From Pseudanabaena sp. BC1403 (GTDB lineage Bacteria > Cyanobacteriota > Cyanobacteriia > Pseudanabaenales > Pseudanabaenaceae): 64,000 nucleotides of DNA. Both the position numbers and the translations under genes were made by a program. The stretch lies in the NCBI RefSeq assembly GCF_002914585.1, contig NZ_PDDM01000007.1:124001-188000 (forward strand). The letters are read 5' to 3'. Position 1 is the stretch's first letter. Every line of letters begins with the position of its first letter. The notes below the pieces were generated by a model, which ran no database searches, was not told where the DNA came from, and was given only the letters and a program-made list of their open reading frames with translations. Shown here one piece after another: positions 41,322 to 50,518 of the stretch.

Positions 41322-42638
41322 ATGAATAATCTAGCCGACATCAAAGAAAGAATTGCGCTTGATGGATTTGCGGTAATTGATAATATTTTTAAAGACGAAG
41401 AAATAGATAAATTATTTCAAGTCATTTCACAGATTGATAGCTCTAAGCCAACTTTTCGTAAAAATAGTGATTTATTTGCAATAAGACAATTTTTTAAAGA
41501 AGTACCTGCATCAGTTGATATAGTTTTTAATGACAAACTCAACTCAGTAATTTCAGGGATATTTGGGAATGAATTTTTTGTTGTAAAGTCTATATACTTT
41601 GATAAACCTGAGGGCTCAAATTGGTTTGTATCATACCATCAGGACTTGACGATTTCAGTAGATAAAAAGATTGATATTGAAGGATTTAAGTCATGGACAA
41701 TCAAACAAAATCAGTTTTCTGTTCAACCGCCAATAGCAATATTAAAAGACAATTTCACAATTCGTATTCATCTTGATGATACAAATGAAGAAAATGGAGC
41801 TTTAAAAGTTATCCCAAAATCACATAACAAAGGCATTTGCAGACCTGAGAGCATTGATTGGACAACTCAATCTGAAAATGTTTGTAGGCTTAAAAAAGGT
41901 GGTATCATGCTCATGAAGCCATTACTTCTACATTCATCTAGTAAAACGACAAATAAGAATAAACGTCGAGTTATCCATATAGAATTTAGTAGAAGTTCTT
42001 TACCAAACCGCTTGAATTGGTCAGAGCTTATGATAGTCCAAGCTTCAGCAAAATCTACAGAATTAGATAAGATACCTAAAGAGACGGAAACTCAGCACTT
42101 TGTTTTTCCGAACAGCTATTCATGGAAAGAATTTAAGACACTTTCTGCTTTAATCGGTGATTCACGTAATATCCATCTTAATTATCTTGACGGCACTATC
42201 GAGATTATGACCACATCTGCTGCCCATGAAATCATCGTGCATTTACTCGCGATGTTATTGGGGATTTACTTTGCAGAAAAGGATATCGATTTTATTCCTA
42301 CGGGTAGCGCAACGTTGGAGTCAGAGACCAAGGGAGCAAGCGTTGAGCCAGATCTATCTTTTTGTTTTGGAAATAAATTAGGCGATCGCGATTTGGCAAT
42401 TGAGGTGATTTTCACGAGTGGCAATGTGACGAAGTTAGAACGTTATCGCCGCTTTAATACAAAGGAAGTTTGGTTTTGGGAAGATGGTAAGTTTTCGATC
42501 TATCGATTACGCGAGGATGGCTATGAGACAATCGCACAAAGTGAATGTTTGCCTAATCTCGATTTGGCTTTGCTTGCCCGTTGTTTATTGATGGCTGAAC
42601 CAAAATCTGCACTCAAAGCATTTCAGCAAGCACTATAG
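41322..42638 (+). CDS. Phytanoyl-CoA dioxygenase-like protein fused to a Uma2 nuclease domain
   Basis: A 438-residue chimaera. Residues about 1-235 are a PhyH-type Fe(II)/2-oxoglutarate oxygenase: His106-x-Asp108 (YHQDLT), the conserved RIHLDDTNEENGALKVIPKS loop, distal His204 (LLLHSS) and RRVIHIEF. Residues about 263-438 are a Uma2/DUF820 nuclease-like domain beginning YSWKEFKTLSAL, with YLDGTIEIMTTSAAHE, VEPDLSF (Asp344) and LAIEVIF (Glu361). The reading frame is continuous with a short linker (about 238-262). The first part is AT-rich and free of HIP1, the second contains one. The two halves could be a recent fusion of neighbouring genes. Confidence 0.85.
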   Translation: MNNLADIKERIALDGFAVIDNIFKDEEIDKLFQVISQIDSSKPTFRKNSDLFAIRQFFKEVPASVDIVFNDKLNSVISGIFGNEFFVVKSIYFDKPEGSNWFVSYHQDLTISVDKKIDIEGFKSWTIKQNQFSVQPPIAILKDNFTIRIHLDDTNEENGALKVIPKSHNKGICRPESIDWTTQSENVCRLKKGGIMLMKPLLLHSSSKTTNKNKRRVIHIEFSRSSLPNRLNWSELMIVQASAKSTELDKIPKETETQHFVFPNSYSWKEFKTLSALIGDSRNIHLNYLDGTIEIMTTSAAHEIIVHLLAMLLGIYFAEKDIDFIPTGSATLESETKGASVEPDLSFCFGNKLGDRDLAIEVIFTSGNVTKLERYRRFNTKEVWFWEDGKFSIYRLREDGYETIAQSECLPNLDLALLARCLLMAEPKSALKAFQQAL

Positions 42639-43550
42639 ACGGTATTGTCGATAGATCTCACTAGCAGCTCGATGCAAGAGGGAATGTCGATAAACTAGCG
42701 ATCGCATGTCTTCGCAATAACCACCACCGATCACGCAGCCAACGGGAAAACCTTGAGAAATACAAGTACTCAAAACCTGCATGTCGCGCCGAAATATACC
42801 TGCATCTGTGAGAGCCAATTTGCCAAGACGATCGCCTATATGTGGATCTACTCCTGCATCGTAAAGCACTAAGTCGGGCTGAAATTCGGTTAATAAATCT
42901 GGTAAATAATTAGCAAGAGTGCGTAAATATTCATCATCTTCCATTCCTTCGCGCAGAGGTACATCGCGATCGCTAATTTGTTTAATCGATGGAAAATTAA
43001 TCTGGCAGTGCATTGAGAAGGTAAACACATTTGGCTCATCCTGAAAAATAAGAGCCGTGCCATCGCCTTGATGGACATCCAGATCCACGATCAGGATTTT
43101 TTTAACCAGTCCTTCTTTTAGCAATACTCGCGAGGCGATCGCAAGATCATTAAATATACAAAATCCTGAACCATAGCTAGGGAAAGCATGATGCGTTCCT
43201 CCTGCTGTATTGCAAGCTAAGCCGTGTGCTAAGGCTAGCCGCGCAGTTAATAATGTGCCGCCCACTGCGATTCTGGTGCGATAGGCAAGCTCTGGACTCC
43301 AAGGTAATCCGATCCTGCGCTGAGCTTTAGGATCGAGATTCCCAGTCCAATATGCGTCAACATATTCGCTATCATGTACTAAGGCGATCGCCTCTAAATC
43401 TGGTAACTCTGGTGTAAAAAACTGCTCTAATCGCGCTACCCCATCGACTATCAGCATCTCATGGAGCAAGCGAAATTTTTCCATCGGGAATCGATTGGTA
43501 TTAGCGATCGGCGCGACATAATTGGGATGATAGATCAGTGGTAAATCCAT
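42633..43550 (-). CDS. Histone deacetylase-family amidohydrolase
   Basis: About 305 residues; the start is set at MDLPLIYHP (43550) because the upstream in-frame Met at 43577 lies in a terminator hairpin. The metal-dependent deacetylase pattern is present: GGTHHAFPSYGSGFCIFND (His-His and Asp), DLDVHQGDGT (metal Asp/His), HCQINFP, YDAGVDPHIGDRLG (metal Asp) and GGGYCEDM. Bacterial members deacetylate acetylpolyamines or acetylated proteins. Its stop overlaps the convergent dioxygenase-Uma2 stop by 6 bp. Confidence 0.93.
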   Translation of the reverse strand: MDLPLIYHPNYVAPIANTNRFPMEKFRLLHEMLIVDGVARLEQFFTPELPDLEAIALVHDSEYVDAYWTGNLDPKAQRRIGLPWSPELAYRTRIAVGGTLLTARLALAHGLACNTAGGTHHAFPSYGSGFCIFNDLAIASRVLLKEGLVKKILIVDLDVHQGDGTALIFQDEPNVFTFSMHCQINFPSIKQISDRDVPLREGMEDDEYLRTLANYLPDLLTEFQPDLVLYDAGVDPHIGDRLGKLALTDAGIFRRDMQVLSTCISQGFPVGCVIGGGYCEDMRSLVYRHSLLHRAASEIYRQYRL

Positions 43551-43563
43551 AGTTTTTACCAAA

Positions 43564-43590
43564 AAAGAACCGTGCAATGCACGGTTCTTT
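43564..43590 (-). terminator. Terminator of the zeta-carotene desaturase gene
   Basis: AAAGAACCGTGCA then TGCACGGTTCTTT, 3 bp past the crtQ stop. It also lies in the 5' region of the deacetylase gene. Confidence 0.88.
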
Positions 43591-43593
43591 CTT

Positions 43594-44997
43594 CTAAACT
43601 TTTGCTAACTGCTTACTCTTAATCACTTCCGCCGCACACATCTTGCCTGAAAGTGTTGCGCCTTCCATACTATCGATATAGTCCTGCATAGTGTAGCTAC
43701 CTGCTAAAAAGAAATTCTTTACAGGTGTAGCCTGATCGGGACGGAAGGGATCTTGCCCTGGAGCTTCACGATATAGTGACTGCGCCAGTTTAACTACACT
43801 TGACCAAGTGACGTTCAGCTTATTTGAGGAAGGGAAAATCTCATGGACTTGAGCAATCATCTTCTCAACGATCGCTTCATTGCTGAGCTTAATGTAATCA
43901 TCCGCAGGGGTAATTACGACTTGCAATAACGAACCTTCTCCTTCTTTGTAATAGTCAGTGGGGCTAGTAATCGCCAGATCAGCAAAGGTGGAGAAATCTA
44001 CTTTAATGGCATAGAGGAGATTATCAATATCTGTTACCCAGCCATCAAAGCGAAGTTGTACCGTAATTACAGGCACCGCATCCAGCTTATAGATATTGTC
44101 AAACTGCGACCAAACTCGCCATTTTTCAGGGATGATTCTCTTTACTCCAGGTACGTCAGTGGCACAGATATACACATCAGCCGTCACAATTTCTTCGCCG
44201 TCTTCCTTGCCAATGATCAATCCTGTAACGCGAGTATCTTCACCTTCTCCCTCAAAGAGAACTTCGCGCACACCACGACGCAAATGGATTTTGCCGCCTT
44301 TTGCTTCAATATGCTTAACGAGGGGCTTATGCAAGAAATCGTTGGGTGAACCTTCGAGCATTCTCAAAATCGAAGCTTCGGTTCTCGATGCAAAAAACTG
44401 GAAAATGGTGAGCATACATCTAGCGGAAATATTTTCGCAGTCGATGAAGCCTAAACCGTAGGCGATCGCATCCCACATCAGATCAAGGCTCGCTTGAGAT
44501 CCACCCATGCCCAAAAACCAATCTTTGAAGCTGATATTATCAAGGGCGCGGATTTCTTTCATCGCACCAACATGATCGACTAAGCCGCGAATCAATGGAC
44601 TCCGCCCGATCGCGATCGCATTTTGGATTTTGTCCTTCAGTGGTAATTGTCCTGTGGTGACAAATGCCTTCAGCCCATGAAAGGGTGCGCCGCCAAAGTT
44701 ACGAAAATCAAGGGCTGCTTGTTTACCACCTGGATTTACGAAAATATGGGTATGTTCCTTGAGGCGGAGATGCTCGAATGCACCTGTTTTTTTCATGAGG
44801 GCAAACAGGTTGTAATAGCAGCCAAAAAATACATGCAAGCCCATCTCGATATGGTTGCCGTCTTTGTCCCGCCAACTGCTGACTTTGCCACCCACAAAGG
44901 GGCGGGATTCAAAAAGTTCTACTTCATAGCCTTGCTCGCTGAGTTCGACTGCCGCACTCATACCCGCCAAGCCTGCACCAATAATCGCTGCTTTCAT
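43594..44997 (-). CDS. crtQ: Zeta-carotene desaturase (CrtQ/Zds)
   Basis: A 467-residue FAD-dependent desaturase that converts zeta-carotene to lycopene in carotenoid synthesis. Dinucleotide motif [32 protein letters not shown], and the Zds-specific [20 protein letters not shown] distinguish it from phytoene desaturase (CrtP). The C-terminus has [20 protein letters not shown], the family signature. Length is normal. It is transcribed alone; the adjacent genes are unrelated to carotenoids. Confidence 0.96.
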   Translation of the reverse strand: MKAAIIGAGLAGMSAAVELSEQGYEVELFESRPFVGGKVSSWRDKDGNHIEMGLHVFFGCYYNLFALMKKTGAFEHLRLKEHTHIFVNPGGKQAALDFRNFGGAPFHGLKAFVTTGQLPLKDKIQNAIAIGRSPLIRGLVDHVGAMKEIRALDNISFKDWFLGMGGSQASLDLMWDAIAYGLGFIDCENISARCMLTIFQFFASRTEASILRMLEGSPNDFLHKPLVKHIEAKGGKIHLRRGVREVLFEGEGEDTRVTGLIIGKEDGEEIVTADVYICATDVPGVKRIIPEKWRVWSQFDNIYKLDAVPVITVQLRFDGWVTDIDNLLYAIKVDFSTFADLAITSPTDYYKEGEGSLLQVVITPADDYIKLSNEAIVEKMIAQVHEIFPSSNKLNVTWSSVVKLAQSLYREAPGQDPFRPDQATPVKNFFLAGSYTMQDYIDSMEGATLSGKMCAAEVIKSKQLAKV

Positions 44998-45219
44998 GTC
45001 TTGTTTGCTGGATCTTTACTGTCATTATGTTTGCTTAACATATTGTAATCTTGTTTGGCTCTATGGGGGGTAGTAGCAAGACAAACGAATATTCAATGAT
45101 TGTGACGGACAACCAATCTTCTAAGGCACTGGGCAGTTAACCCATGAGAGAAGAAAAGCCCCATAAGTGAGAGCAGCGAATTTGAATATAAAGTTGTGTT
45201 TAATAAAATCGATCCCGAT

Positions 45220-45372
45220 TTATCTAACAGCAATTGCGGCATAAATAATAATCTCATTTTTTGCTGCGAGGCATACAGCCAAGCGTTCACCATTGCCTTG
45301 AGAACTATGCAACCAAATCCCTACATCTAAGCTGGAAAGCAAAACAATCTCGCCCAATTTAATTAATGGCAT
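45220..45372 (-). CDS. Possible 50-residue protein translationally coupled to the sensor kinase
   Basis: The kinase stop and this ATG share one base (TGATG), the classical layout of translational coupling. The product would be [19 protein letters not shown]... ending IYAAIAVR, 50 residues with two hydrophobic stretches. I do not recognise it. It is supported only by the overlap and by the open frame, so it may be chance. A different 66-residue frame covering 45093-45293 looks spurious. Confidence 0.35.
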   Translation of the reverse strand: MPLIKLGEIVLLSSLDVGIWLHSSQGNGERLAVCLAAKNEIIIYAAIAVR

Positions 45373-47111
45373 CAAGCATCATAGTCTTTATGTTCGACAG
45401 GAATTTGAATGATAAACTCTGTTCCCTCGCCGAGGACAGAACAGCATTCCAACTTACCACCATGTTTCTTAGTAACAATCTGATAGCTAATCGACAAGCC
45501 TATGCCAGTTCCCTTACCGACAGCTTTCGTGGTAAAAAACGGATCAAAAATGCAGTGGCGAACTGATTCAGGCATCCCTGTTCCATTATCAGATATCATG
45601 ATTTTTACCCACTTTGAATCAATTATTGAAGTCCTGATGATAATTTTGCTAGGATTTTCTTTTATCTCCTGATCAGTGAGTTTGCTATTGGATTCTTCCA
45701 GAGCATCAATGGCATTTGTCAAGATATTCATAAACACCTGATTGATTGGTCCCGGATAGCACTTCACTTGCGGTAGAACGTCAAATTCACAAACGACTTG
45801 AATCTCGGGAAAGCCTGCTCTCTCTTTTAAGCGATGCTGCAAAATCAACAATGTACTGTTAATGCCTTCGTGCAGATCAACTGCTTTGAGTTCAGCTTCA
45901 TCTAGTCGGGAGAAGTTGCGGAGTGATAGGACTATCTGGCGAATGCGCTCGCTACCCAATTTCATGGAATCCAGAATTTTGGGTAGATCGGCTTTAAGGA
46001 ACTCTATATCCAACTCTTCTACCTGAGCTCGAATTTCGCTTACTGGATTAGGATAGTGCTTCTGGTAGAGATGCACAAAATCAAGTAAGTTAGTGGAATA
46101 TTCCTTTAAATGGGTTAGGTTACCGTGGATGAAGTTGACAGGATTGTTGATTTCATGTGCTATCCCTGCGACCATTTTCCCCAAAGCAGACATCTTTTCG
46201 CTTTGCACCATCTGAAGATGAGTCCTTTGTTGTTCTTCTAAAAGTTGTTGAACAGTGCGAATTAATTGGTTAAAAGCATCGGCAAGTGCCCCAATCTCAT
46301 CATCTTGCAAGATAGTCGCTTGTAACTCAAAGTTAGAATCTTTAGTAGCTCGTTTGGCAACACTGGTAAGAACTTCAATGGGTTTAGTAATCATTTTGCT
46401 CGTCAAAAATGCAAAAATAATGGCAGTCAAAACAGATATCCCAATACTCACAACCACAATTTTCAGGGCAATGTCGTTCGCTTGTTCGGACAACTTTTCT
46501 CCAAAATTCTGTTCTTGGTAAGCTTGGTCAATTAAATCTTGCAAATCATCCGAGATACCATCGAATTCAAGTGCCAAATTGCTATTCGTAAATTCTAACA
46601 GGCTCATTTGGGCTTGCACGACATCACTGGGTAATGCCTGATTCAGCTTGCGGATTCTTGCTACTCGGCGTTCTAATTCATTTATGTAGCTTGTTGGAAC
46701 ATGGTCGTAGTTTTGAATAAAGGCTGGTATCTTTTCTTGATAATCAAGACTTGATAGATGAGGCTTTGCCGAAAAGTCTTTAAGCTCACCCCAAATCTCT
46801 CGGATTTCAGCTTCATGCTTAAGCAAGTGAGCGTATTCATCCTGAAACTTTTCTGGATATCCTGCGAGAGGAATGAGTTGCTGTTGGTGGGTTCGGATCT
46901 GTAAGACGCGGGATTGCAGACGATGTAAAACTTGCACTTCGTTGCGTGAATGTTCTTCTTTCTTCGCAGCCTCTCCGCTATAATAATACCCTATGCCAAA
47001 ACCAGTGATGGTTCCAGATACAGCAACCCCCAAAGAAATGGTATAGCCTAATCCAATCTTTTGTCCAACTTTCAGGCTAGATACCCTTTGCCATATACTC
47101 TTTAGTATCAT
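45372..47111 (-). CDS. Membrane sensor histidine kinase (HAMP-HisKA-HATPase)
   Basis: About 579 residues from ATG 47111 ([18 protein letters not shown]), which has AGAAAG a few bases upstream; an upstream in-frame Met would add an unlikely Cys-rich tail. A membrane helix (about 20-45) is followed by a four-helix extracytoplasmic sensor region (about 50-225), a second helix (about 230-255), a HAMP linker ([17 protein letters not shown]), a coiled coil, and a HisKA with [19 protein letters not shown], then HATPase boxes [21 protein letters not shown] and [11 protein letters not shown]. No receiver domain. Cognate regulator and signal are unknown. Confidence 0.92.
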   Translation of the reverse strand: MILKSIWQRVSSLKVGQKIGLGYTISLGVAVSGTITGFGIGYYYSGEAAKKEEHSRNEVQVLHRLQSRVLQIRTHQQQLIPLAGYPEKFQDEYAHLLKHEAEIREIWGELKDFSAKPHLSSLDYQEKIPAFIQNYDHVPTSYINELERRVARIRKLNQALPSDVVQAQMSLLEFTNSNLALEFDGISDDLQDLIDQAYQEQNFGEKLSEQANDIALKIVVVSIGISVLTAIIFAFLTSKMITKPIEVLTSVAKRATKDSNFELQATILQDDEIGALADAFNQLIRTVQQLLEEQQRTHLQMVQSEKMSALGKMVAGIAHEINNPVNFIHGNLTHLKEYSTNLLDFVHLYQKHYPNPVSEIRAQVEELDIEFLKADLPKILDSMKLGSERIRQIVLSLRNFSRLDEAELKAVDLHEGINSTLLILQHRLKERAGFPEIQVVCEFDVLPQVKCYPGPINQVFMNILTNAIDALEESNSKLTDQEIKENPSKIIIRTSIIDSKWVKIMISDNGTGMPESVRHCIFDPFFTTKAVGKGTGIGLSISYQIVTKKHGGKLECCSVLGEGTEFIIQIPVEHKDYDA

Positions 47112-47167
47112 ACAACTTTCTAAATTTACACAATAATTTAAGACGCAGAAATTTCCGCACAAAAATG

Positions 47168-47224
47168 AATCCAGAAATCACTTAAAAGTGTTGTTCTATA
47201 ACACTTTTAAGTGATTTCTGGATT
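47168..47224. repeat. 25-bp perfect inverted repeat upstream of the sensor kinase gene
   Basis: Arms 47168-47192 and 47200-47224 are exact complements (AATCCAGAAATCACTTAAAA outside), loop GTTCTAT. It lies about 57 bp upstream of the kinase start and is not placed to terminate a gene on either side. Confidence 0.85.
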
Positions 47225-47586
47225 TTTCTGATCGAAAATCCCTGTAAACTTATAGTTCCCATTTTTTTGCATATCTGACTATGCATTTGATAGAAATTTT
47301 TTACGAAATCAGATAGATAGACAGGGTACTTGCTGAATAAATTTGGAAATCTTGCTAGACAGAGGTTTTAATTTTTTTTGAAGCAGACAAATAAAATATT
47401 ATGACAGTTGTTTTCCTCAAGACATATATACTTTGGGAGAGGAATCGCAGAGTGAATTGTGGCTCCAACTTTGATAATCATTATTGTTAGAGATATATGG
47501 CTTTGTAAACTTTTTCAGCAAGCTATAGGTGTGTTACAAAGAAAGTTTTAGTTATTATTTAGCTGTTGTGATTATGTCAATGCGAT

Positions 47587-47640
47587 CGCTTTCGTTCAAA
47601 TAAGTTAGGATGTGTTGCATTTTGTTGAAGCATTTTACGA
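47587..47640. repeat. Dispersed repeat, copy 1
   Basis: CTTTCGTTCAAATAAGTTAG continues as GATGTGTTGCATTTTGTTGA. It shares most bases with 48911-48965 and, like that copy, sits directly downstream of a small gene on the minus strand. Confidence 0.6.
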
Positions 47641-47679
47641 GATCGGCGATCATCCTGAAGCCTCATTTACAAGTGCTGG

Positions 47680-48222
47680 CTACGTTGTGATGCTCCGAGA
47701 GAGTCTTAAATCACCTTGTGCTGCGATTTTTTCAAACCCACTATCCAAGCCTATAAATATATTCCAATAATCTTGGTGACACATATTTGCAACTTTGGTA
47801 AGCACCTTGTTTTCAAGTTCAGTATTTCGTTTTCCTTTCCAAAGATTGTCAGCTAGGGCTACCACTAATTCCTCAAAATCACATTCTATTTGCTGCCATT
47901 GTCCATGCGAACGACAACAACGAGCAATTTTGGGATCAATACCATGTGACAGCAACAGAATTTCACCTGCGGTTTCATGTTCATTTCCTTTTTTAATTAG
48001 TTCAGAAGGATATAAAATTTTCCCAACATCATGAAAAACGACACCCAATCGAATCCAATCTGAATCAAATGAAATATCAAGCTGTTGAAATTGTAAAATC
48101 AGTAACTCTGCCGCTTCACCAACTAGTTTGACGTGCTGCATTAGGTGCGGCGATGCTCCTAAATTTTGGAGGAGTTTATAGGAATCTTGAACAGATTCAA
48201 AAGTTATAGACTGCTGTTCCAT
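47680..48222 (-). CDS. HD domain-containing phosphohydrolase-like protein
   Basis: A 180-residue protein with the metal-binding pattern of the HD superfamily: HVKLVGEAAELL (first His), VVFHDVGKILYP (the HD pair), HETAGEILLLSHGI, and later ALADNLWKGKRN (Asp). HD proteins hydrolyse nucleotides or cyclic nucleotides; here the substrate is unknown. The last dozen residues are basic and disordered. It lies at the start of a run of small accessory genes on one strand. Confidence 0.82.
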   Translation of the reverse strand: MEQQSITFESVQDSYKLLQNLGASPHLMQHVKLVGEAAELLILQFQQLDISFDSDWIRLGVVFHDVGKILYPSELIKKGNEHETAGEILLLSHGIDPKIARCCRSHGQWQQIECDFEELVVALADNLWKGKRNTELENKVLTKVANMCHQDYWNIFIGLDSGFEKIAAQGDLRLSRSITT

Positions 48223-48271
48223 TAATAACTAAACCAATTTATTTTGGGTTGGATTCGAGCATTCATTAATT

Positions 48272-48619
48272 TTAGCTTCTACGAATCCGAATTTTTTGCT
48301 TTGTCGCAATCACAACAGCTCCAGATTCTAAATCTTGACCATAACTAGACAATACATCTTGCAATAGAGATATTCTTTCTGAACGAGGTAAATTTTCCAA
48401 TCTTAAAACTCCACAATGCTGCCTTGCCTGTAGCCAAATCATTTGCTCAAAATCAGAATCCGTCGTAATGATAATGCGCTCTTCTCTTACTGCCCAATTT
48501 AAAATCTCACTATCACTCATTTTGCGATCGACATCGCGCACACAAGCAACATCATGACCAGAATCTAGTAATAAACTCAATACAGATCCACTTGCATTCA
48601 TATCAAGTAAAAACCTCAT
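48272..48619 (-). CDS. DUF5615 family PIN-like toxin
   Basis: A 115-residue protein with the Mut7-C/PIN-like start MRFLLDMNASGSVLSLLLDSGHD and the acidic position in IIITTDSDFEQM, as in DUF5615 nucleases of toxin-antitoxin pairs. The predicted role is ribonuclease toxin. It begins 2 bp downstream of the DUF433 gene stop, which is the usual antitoxin-first order. The C-terminus TKQKIRIRRS is basic. Confidence 0.85.
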   Translation of the reverse strand: MRFLLDMNASGSVLSLLLDSGHDVACVRDVDRKMSDSEILNWAVREERIIITTDSDFEQMIWLQARQHCGVLRLENLPRSERISLLQDVLSSYGQDLESGAVVIATKQKIRIRRS

Positions 48620-48621
48620 GA

Positions 48622-48873
48622 TTATGATGCAACCGTCCTTTCAATAATCTCCTCATTAGCTACTAGCCGATAAGCATAGAGTAACGCCGCATAAATATCA
48701 GCTATTTCTAAATCTGGATAATCCTCCAAGATTTCTTGCATCGCAGATCCCTTAGACAAAAGCTCTAAAATCATCGCCACAGAAATTCTCATCCCGCGAA
48801 TTATTGGCTTGCCACCTAAAATATTGTGATCGAAAGTAATTCTTGATAACAGTGATTCATTAGTAACTGACAT
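48622..48873 (-). CDS. DUF433 family antitoxin
   Basis: An 83-residue protein with ITFDHNILGGKPIIRGMRISV, the hallmark of DUF433, followed by MILELLSKGSAMQEILEDYPDLEIADIYAALLYA, a helix-turn-helix-like region for DNA binding. It is the first gene of the pair with the DUF5615 toxin, and probably binds and neutralises it and represses the operon. Confidence 0.88.
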   Translation of the reverse strand: MSVTNESLLSRITFDHNILGGKPIIRGMRISVAMILELLSKGSAMQEILEDYPDLEIADIYAALLYAYRLVANEEIIERTVAS

Positions 48874-48910
48874 AAATCGATCCTCTATTTTTCAATATAA
48901 GAAAACATAT

Positions 48911-48965
48911 TGCTTTCGTTCAAATAAATTAGGATATGTTGCACTTTGTGAGAGTGTTTTGCGGG
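48911..48965. repeat. Dispersed repeat, copy 2
   Basis: CTTTCGTTCAAATAAATTAG continues as GATATGTTGCACTTTGTGAG; a diverged copy of 47587-47640, located between the DUF433 gene and the HEAT-like gene. Confidence 0.6.
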
Positions 48966-48994
48966 ATGTGCGATCGCACTCATCATATTTCTTG

Positions 48995-49381
48995 TCATGA
49001 TTTATGCACCAAATGCCATTTCAAACAATGGTTAATATCGTTAATTGCATCCTCTATTCTCCAACGAAATTCAGTTTGACAACGGAGTTCACGAAGAAGA
49101 ATAGGCTTGACAAGATGCTTTTCTAGTCGTTGCTTTGTCCTTGCAACATAGGCTAGTCCCAAACAGGCATTAGCTCGGACTTTGTCACTTGGGTGATCGG
49201 CTAGACGTAAACATATATTCTGTGCATATTTCCAGTCTGGAAAACTTTCACCCACTGCCAATGGTAAGACTAGAAGCTCTTCCGTCGTTCCATAACTTAA
49301 TAAATTCTCGATTTTCTCCTTACTGTTAAGGATAGGAAGAAGTTTATATATGCGTGGTTGTTCGGCTTCTAAACTGCTCAT
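48995..49381 (-). CDS. HEAT-repeat-like protein, possible immunity-type
   Basis: A 128-residue helical protein. ESFPDWKYAQNICLRLADHPSDKVRANACLGLAYVARTKQRLEKH reads as one HEAT repeat of the D-x-x-V-R-x-x-A type; such short proteins occur as immunity-like or orphan genes near toxins. No toxin is evident next to it. I do not know the exact family. Confidence 0.6.
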   Translation of the reverse strand: MSSLEAEQPRIYKLLPILNSKEKIENLLSYGTTEELLVLPLAVGESFPDWKYAQNICLRLADHPSDKVRANACLGLAYVARTKQRLEKHLVKPILLRELRCQTEFRWRIEDAINDINHCLKWHLVHKS

Positions 49382-49516
49382 TAGAGTAATAATTTCAATG
49401 CAAAAACTACTTGAATAACTATCTCAAAGTTTAGCAAGATAAATATCTATTAGACTGAAAGTTCCTGCTTAATCTACCGAATAGGTTCATTGAAAATAAC
49501 TGTTCATTAACAGACG

Positions 49517-49843
49517 CTACAAGATCGTTTCATCGTCTGAATCTGCTGGTCGCTGCCGTCGCGTCCATGAGCCTCCAACACGTTCACGAATAGCCAGCCA
49601 ACCTGAAGGAAGATCCGCTACTTCAAGAACTGTCGGATCGAGACGAGTAATCTCCTCCAAACACACGAGCTTTGCGTCTGAAACTGATGCGTCGGAAATC
49701 CCAATGAACTGCCAGCCATGATCTTCGGCATCATGAGACACTAAAAGAATCGGCTCAGTGCCATCCAAAACTTGTCTCATCGTAAGTGTGGCACAATTCC
49801 GAGGTTGGTCGAACGGCCAAATGTTTGTCGAGTTCTTGTTCAC
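49517..49843 (-). CDS. Conserved hypothetical protein of a DUF2185-like or immunity-like type
   Basis: A 108-residue protein with WPFDQPRNCATLTMRQVLDG, ILLVSHDAEDHGWQFIG and LPSGWLAIRERVGGSWTRRQ. I recall this pattern from small proteins of many bacteria of unknown function but cannot name the family with certainty. Its base composition is more GC-rich than the neighbours and its codons differ, which suggests recent transfer. It ends the small-gene run before the signal peptidases. Confidence 0.6.
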   Translation of the reverse strand: MNKNSTNIWPFDQPRNCATLTMRQVLDGTEPILLVSHDAEDHGWQFIGISDASVSDAKLVCLEEITRLDPTVLEVADLPSGWLAIRERVGGSWTRRQRPADSDDETIL

Positions 49844-49871
49844 GTTGTATTTAGACAGAAAGTTGTAGCTA

Positions 49872-50450
49872 TTATTTACTTGTGGTAATTGCGCCTAAAC
49901 GATCGCCAAAAGGAAAAAACCTAATAGTCGCTTTACCGATCACATTTTCCTTGGGTAGAAATCCCCAAATATGCGAATCATTACTGTGATTGCGATTGTC
50001 ACCCATCATCCAATAATGACCTTTGGGCACAGTCACAGGACGCATCATATATTTGGGTGCTTCCGCAATATATGGCTCATCGAGAGGTTCATCATTACGA
50101 TAGACTTTGCCACCACGTACCGCAATGCGATCGCCTTCGATGCCAATCAAACGTTTGATATAGGCTTTAGTATTGTCCTCAATCGCAGGAGACTTAGGCG
50201 GATAGAAAATCAAAATATCGCTGCGTTGAGGTTCTTGCCAATGTTGGGATATTTTATCGACTAAGATGCGATCGCCTACTTGCAAAGTTGGCTCCATTGA
50301 GCCAGAAGGAATGAAGCGCGGCTCGACAATAAAAGTCCGCAAAAATAAGGCGATCGCAAGGGCAATGACAAAAATCCGAATGGTTTCGCCATGTTGTTGC
50401 CACCAAGGTTTAATGGGAACTTGCGGATCGAGCTTAATTTCTGTGGACAT
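49872..50450 (-). CDS. lepB: Signal peptidase I (first copy)
   Basis: A 192-residue membrane protease that removes signal peptides. An N-terminal membrane helix (about 24-42) precedes the Ser/Lys catalytic dyad: Ser51 in IPSGSMEPTL and Lys99 in AYIKRLIGIEGD; the box E motif GDNRNHSNDSHIWGF follows. It sits 68 bp downstream of a second signal peptidase gene on the same strand, so the two are probably co-transcribed. Confidence 0.95.
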   Translation of the reverse strand: MSTEIKLDPQVPIKPWWQQHGETIRIFVIALAIALFLRTFIVEPRFIPSGSMEPTLQVGDRILVDKISQHWQEPQRSDILIFYPPKSPAIEDNTKAYIKRLIGIEGDRIAVRGGKVYRNDEPLDEPYIAEAPKYMMRPVTVPKGHYWMMGDNRNHSNDSHIWGFLPKENVIGKATIRFFPFGDRLGAITTSK

Positions 50451-50518
50451 GTATCAATTTTTGTGAGAGGACAAATCTTTCTCCCTCTCCCAAAGGGAGA
50501 AGGATCTGGGGGGTGAGT

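Larger units (their letters stand above)
47112..47679. other. Intergenic region between sensor kinase and HD-domain gene
   Basis: A 568-bp region. It holds a 25-bp perfect inverted repeat at 47168-47224 and a sequence at about 47587-47640 (TTCGTTCAAATAAGTTAGGA onward) that recurs at 48911-48965. The remaining part shows no ORF with coding character and no RNA gene that I can recognise. Confidence 0.55.

Noticed and set aside
43551-43577. Upstream start of the deacetylase gene giving MHGSFLVKT
   Set aside because: The segment lies in the terminator hairpin of the upstream gene.
45093-45293. 66-residue ORF on the minus strand downstream of the sensor kinase
   Set aside because: Composition looks non-coding, it conflicts with the TGATG-coupled 50-residue frame, and no ribosome site or motif supports it.
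47112-47162. N-terminal extension MCGNFCVLNYC of the sensor kinase
   Set aside because: Cys-rich and unlike the family start; the ATG at 47111 has a ribosome site and starts the expected basic-plus-helix pattern.
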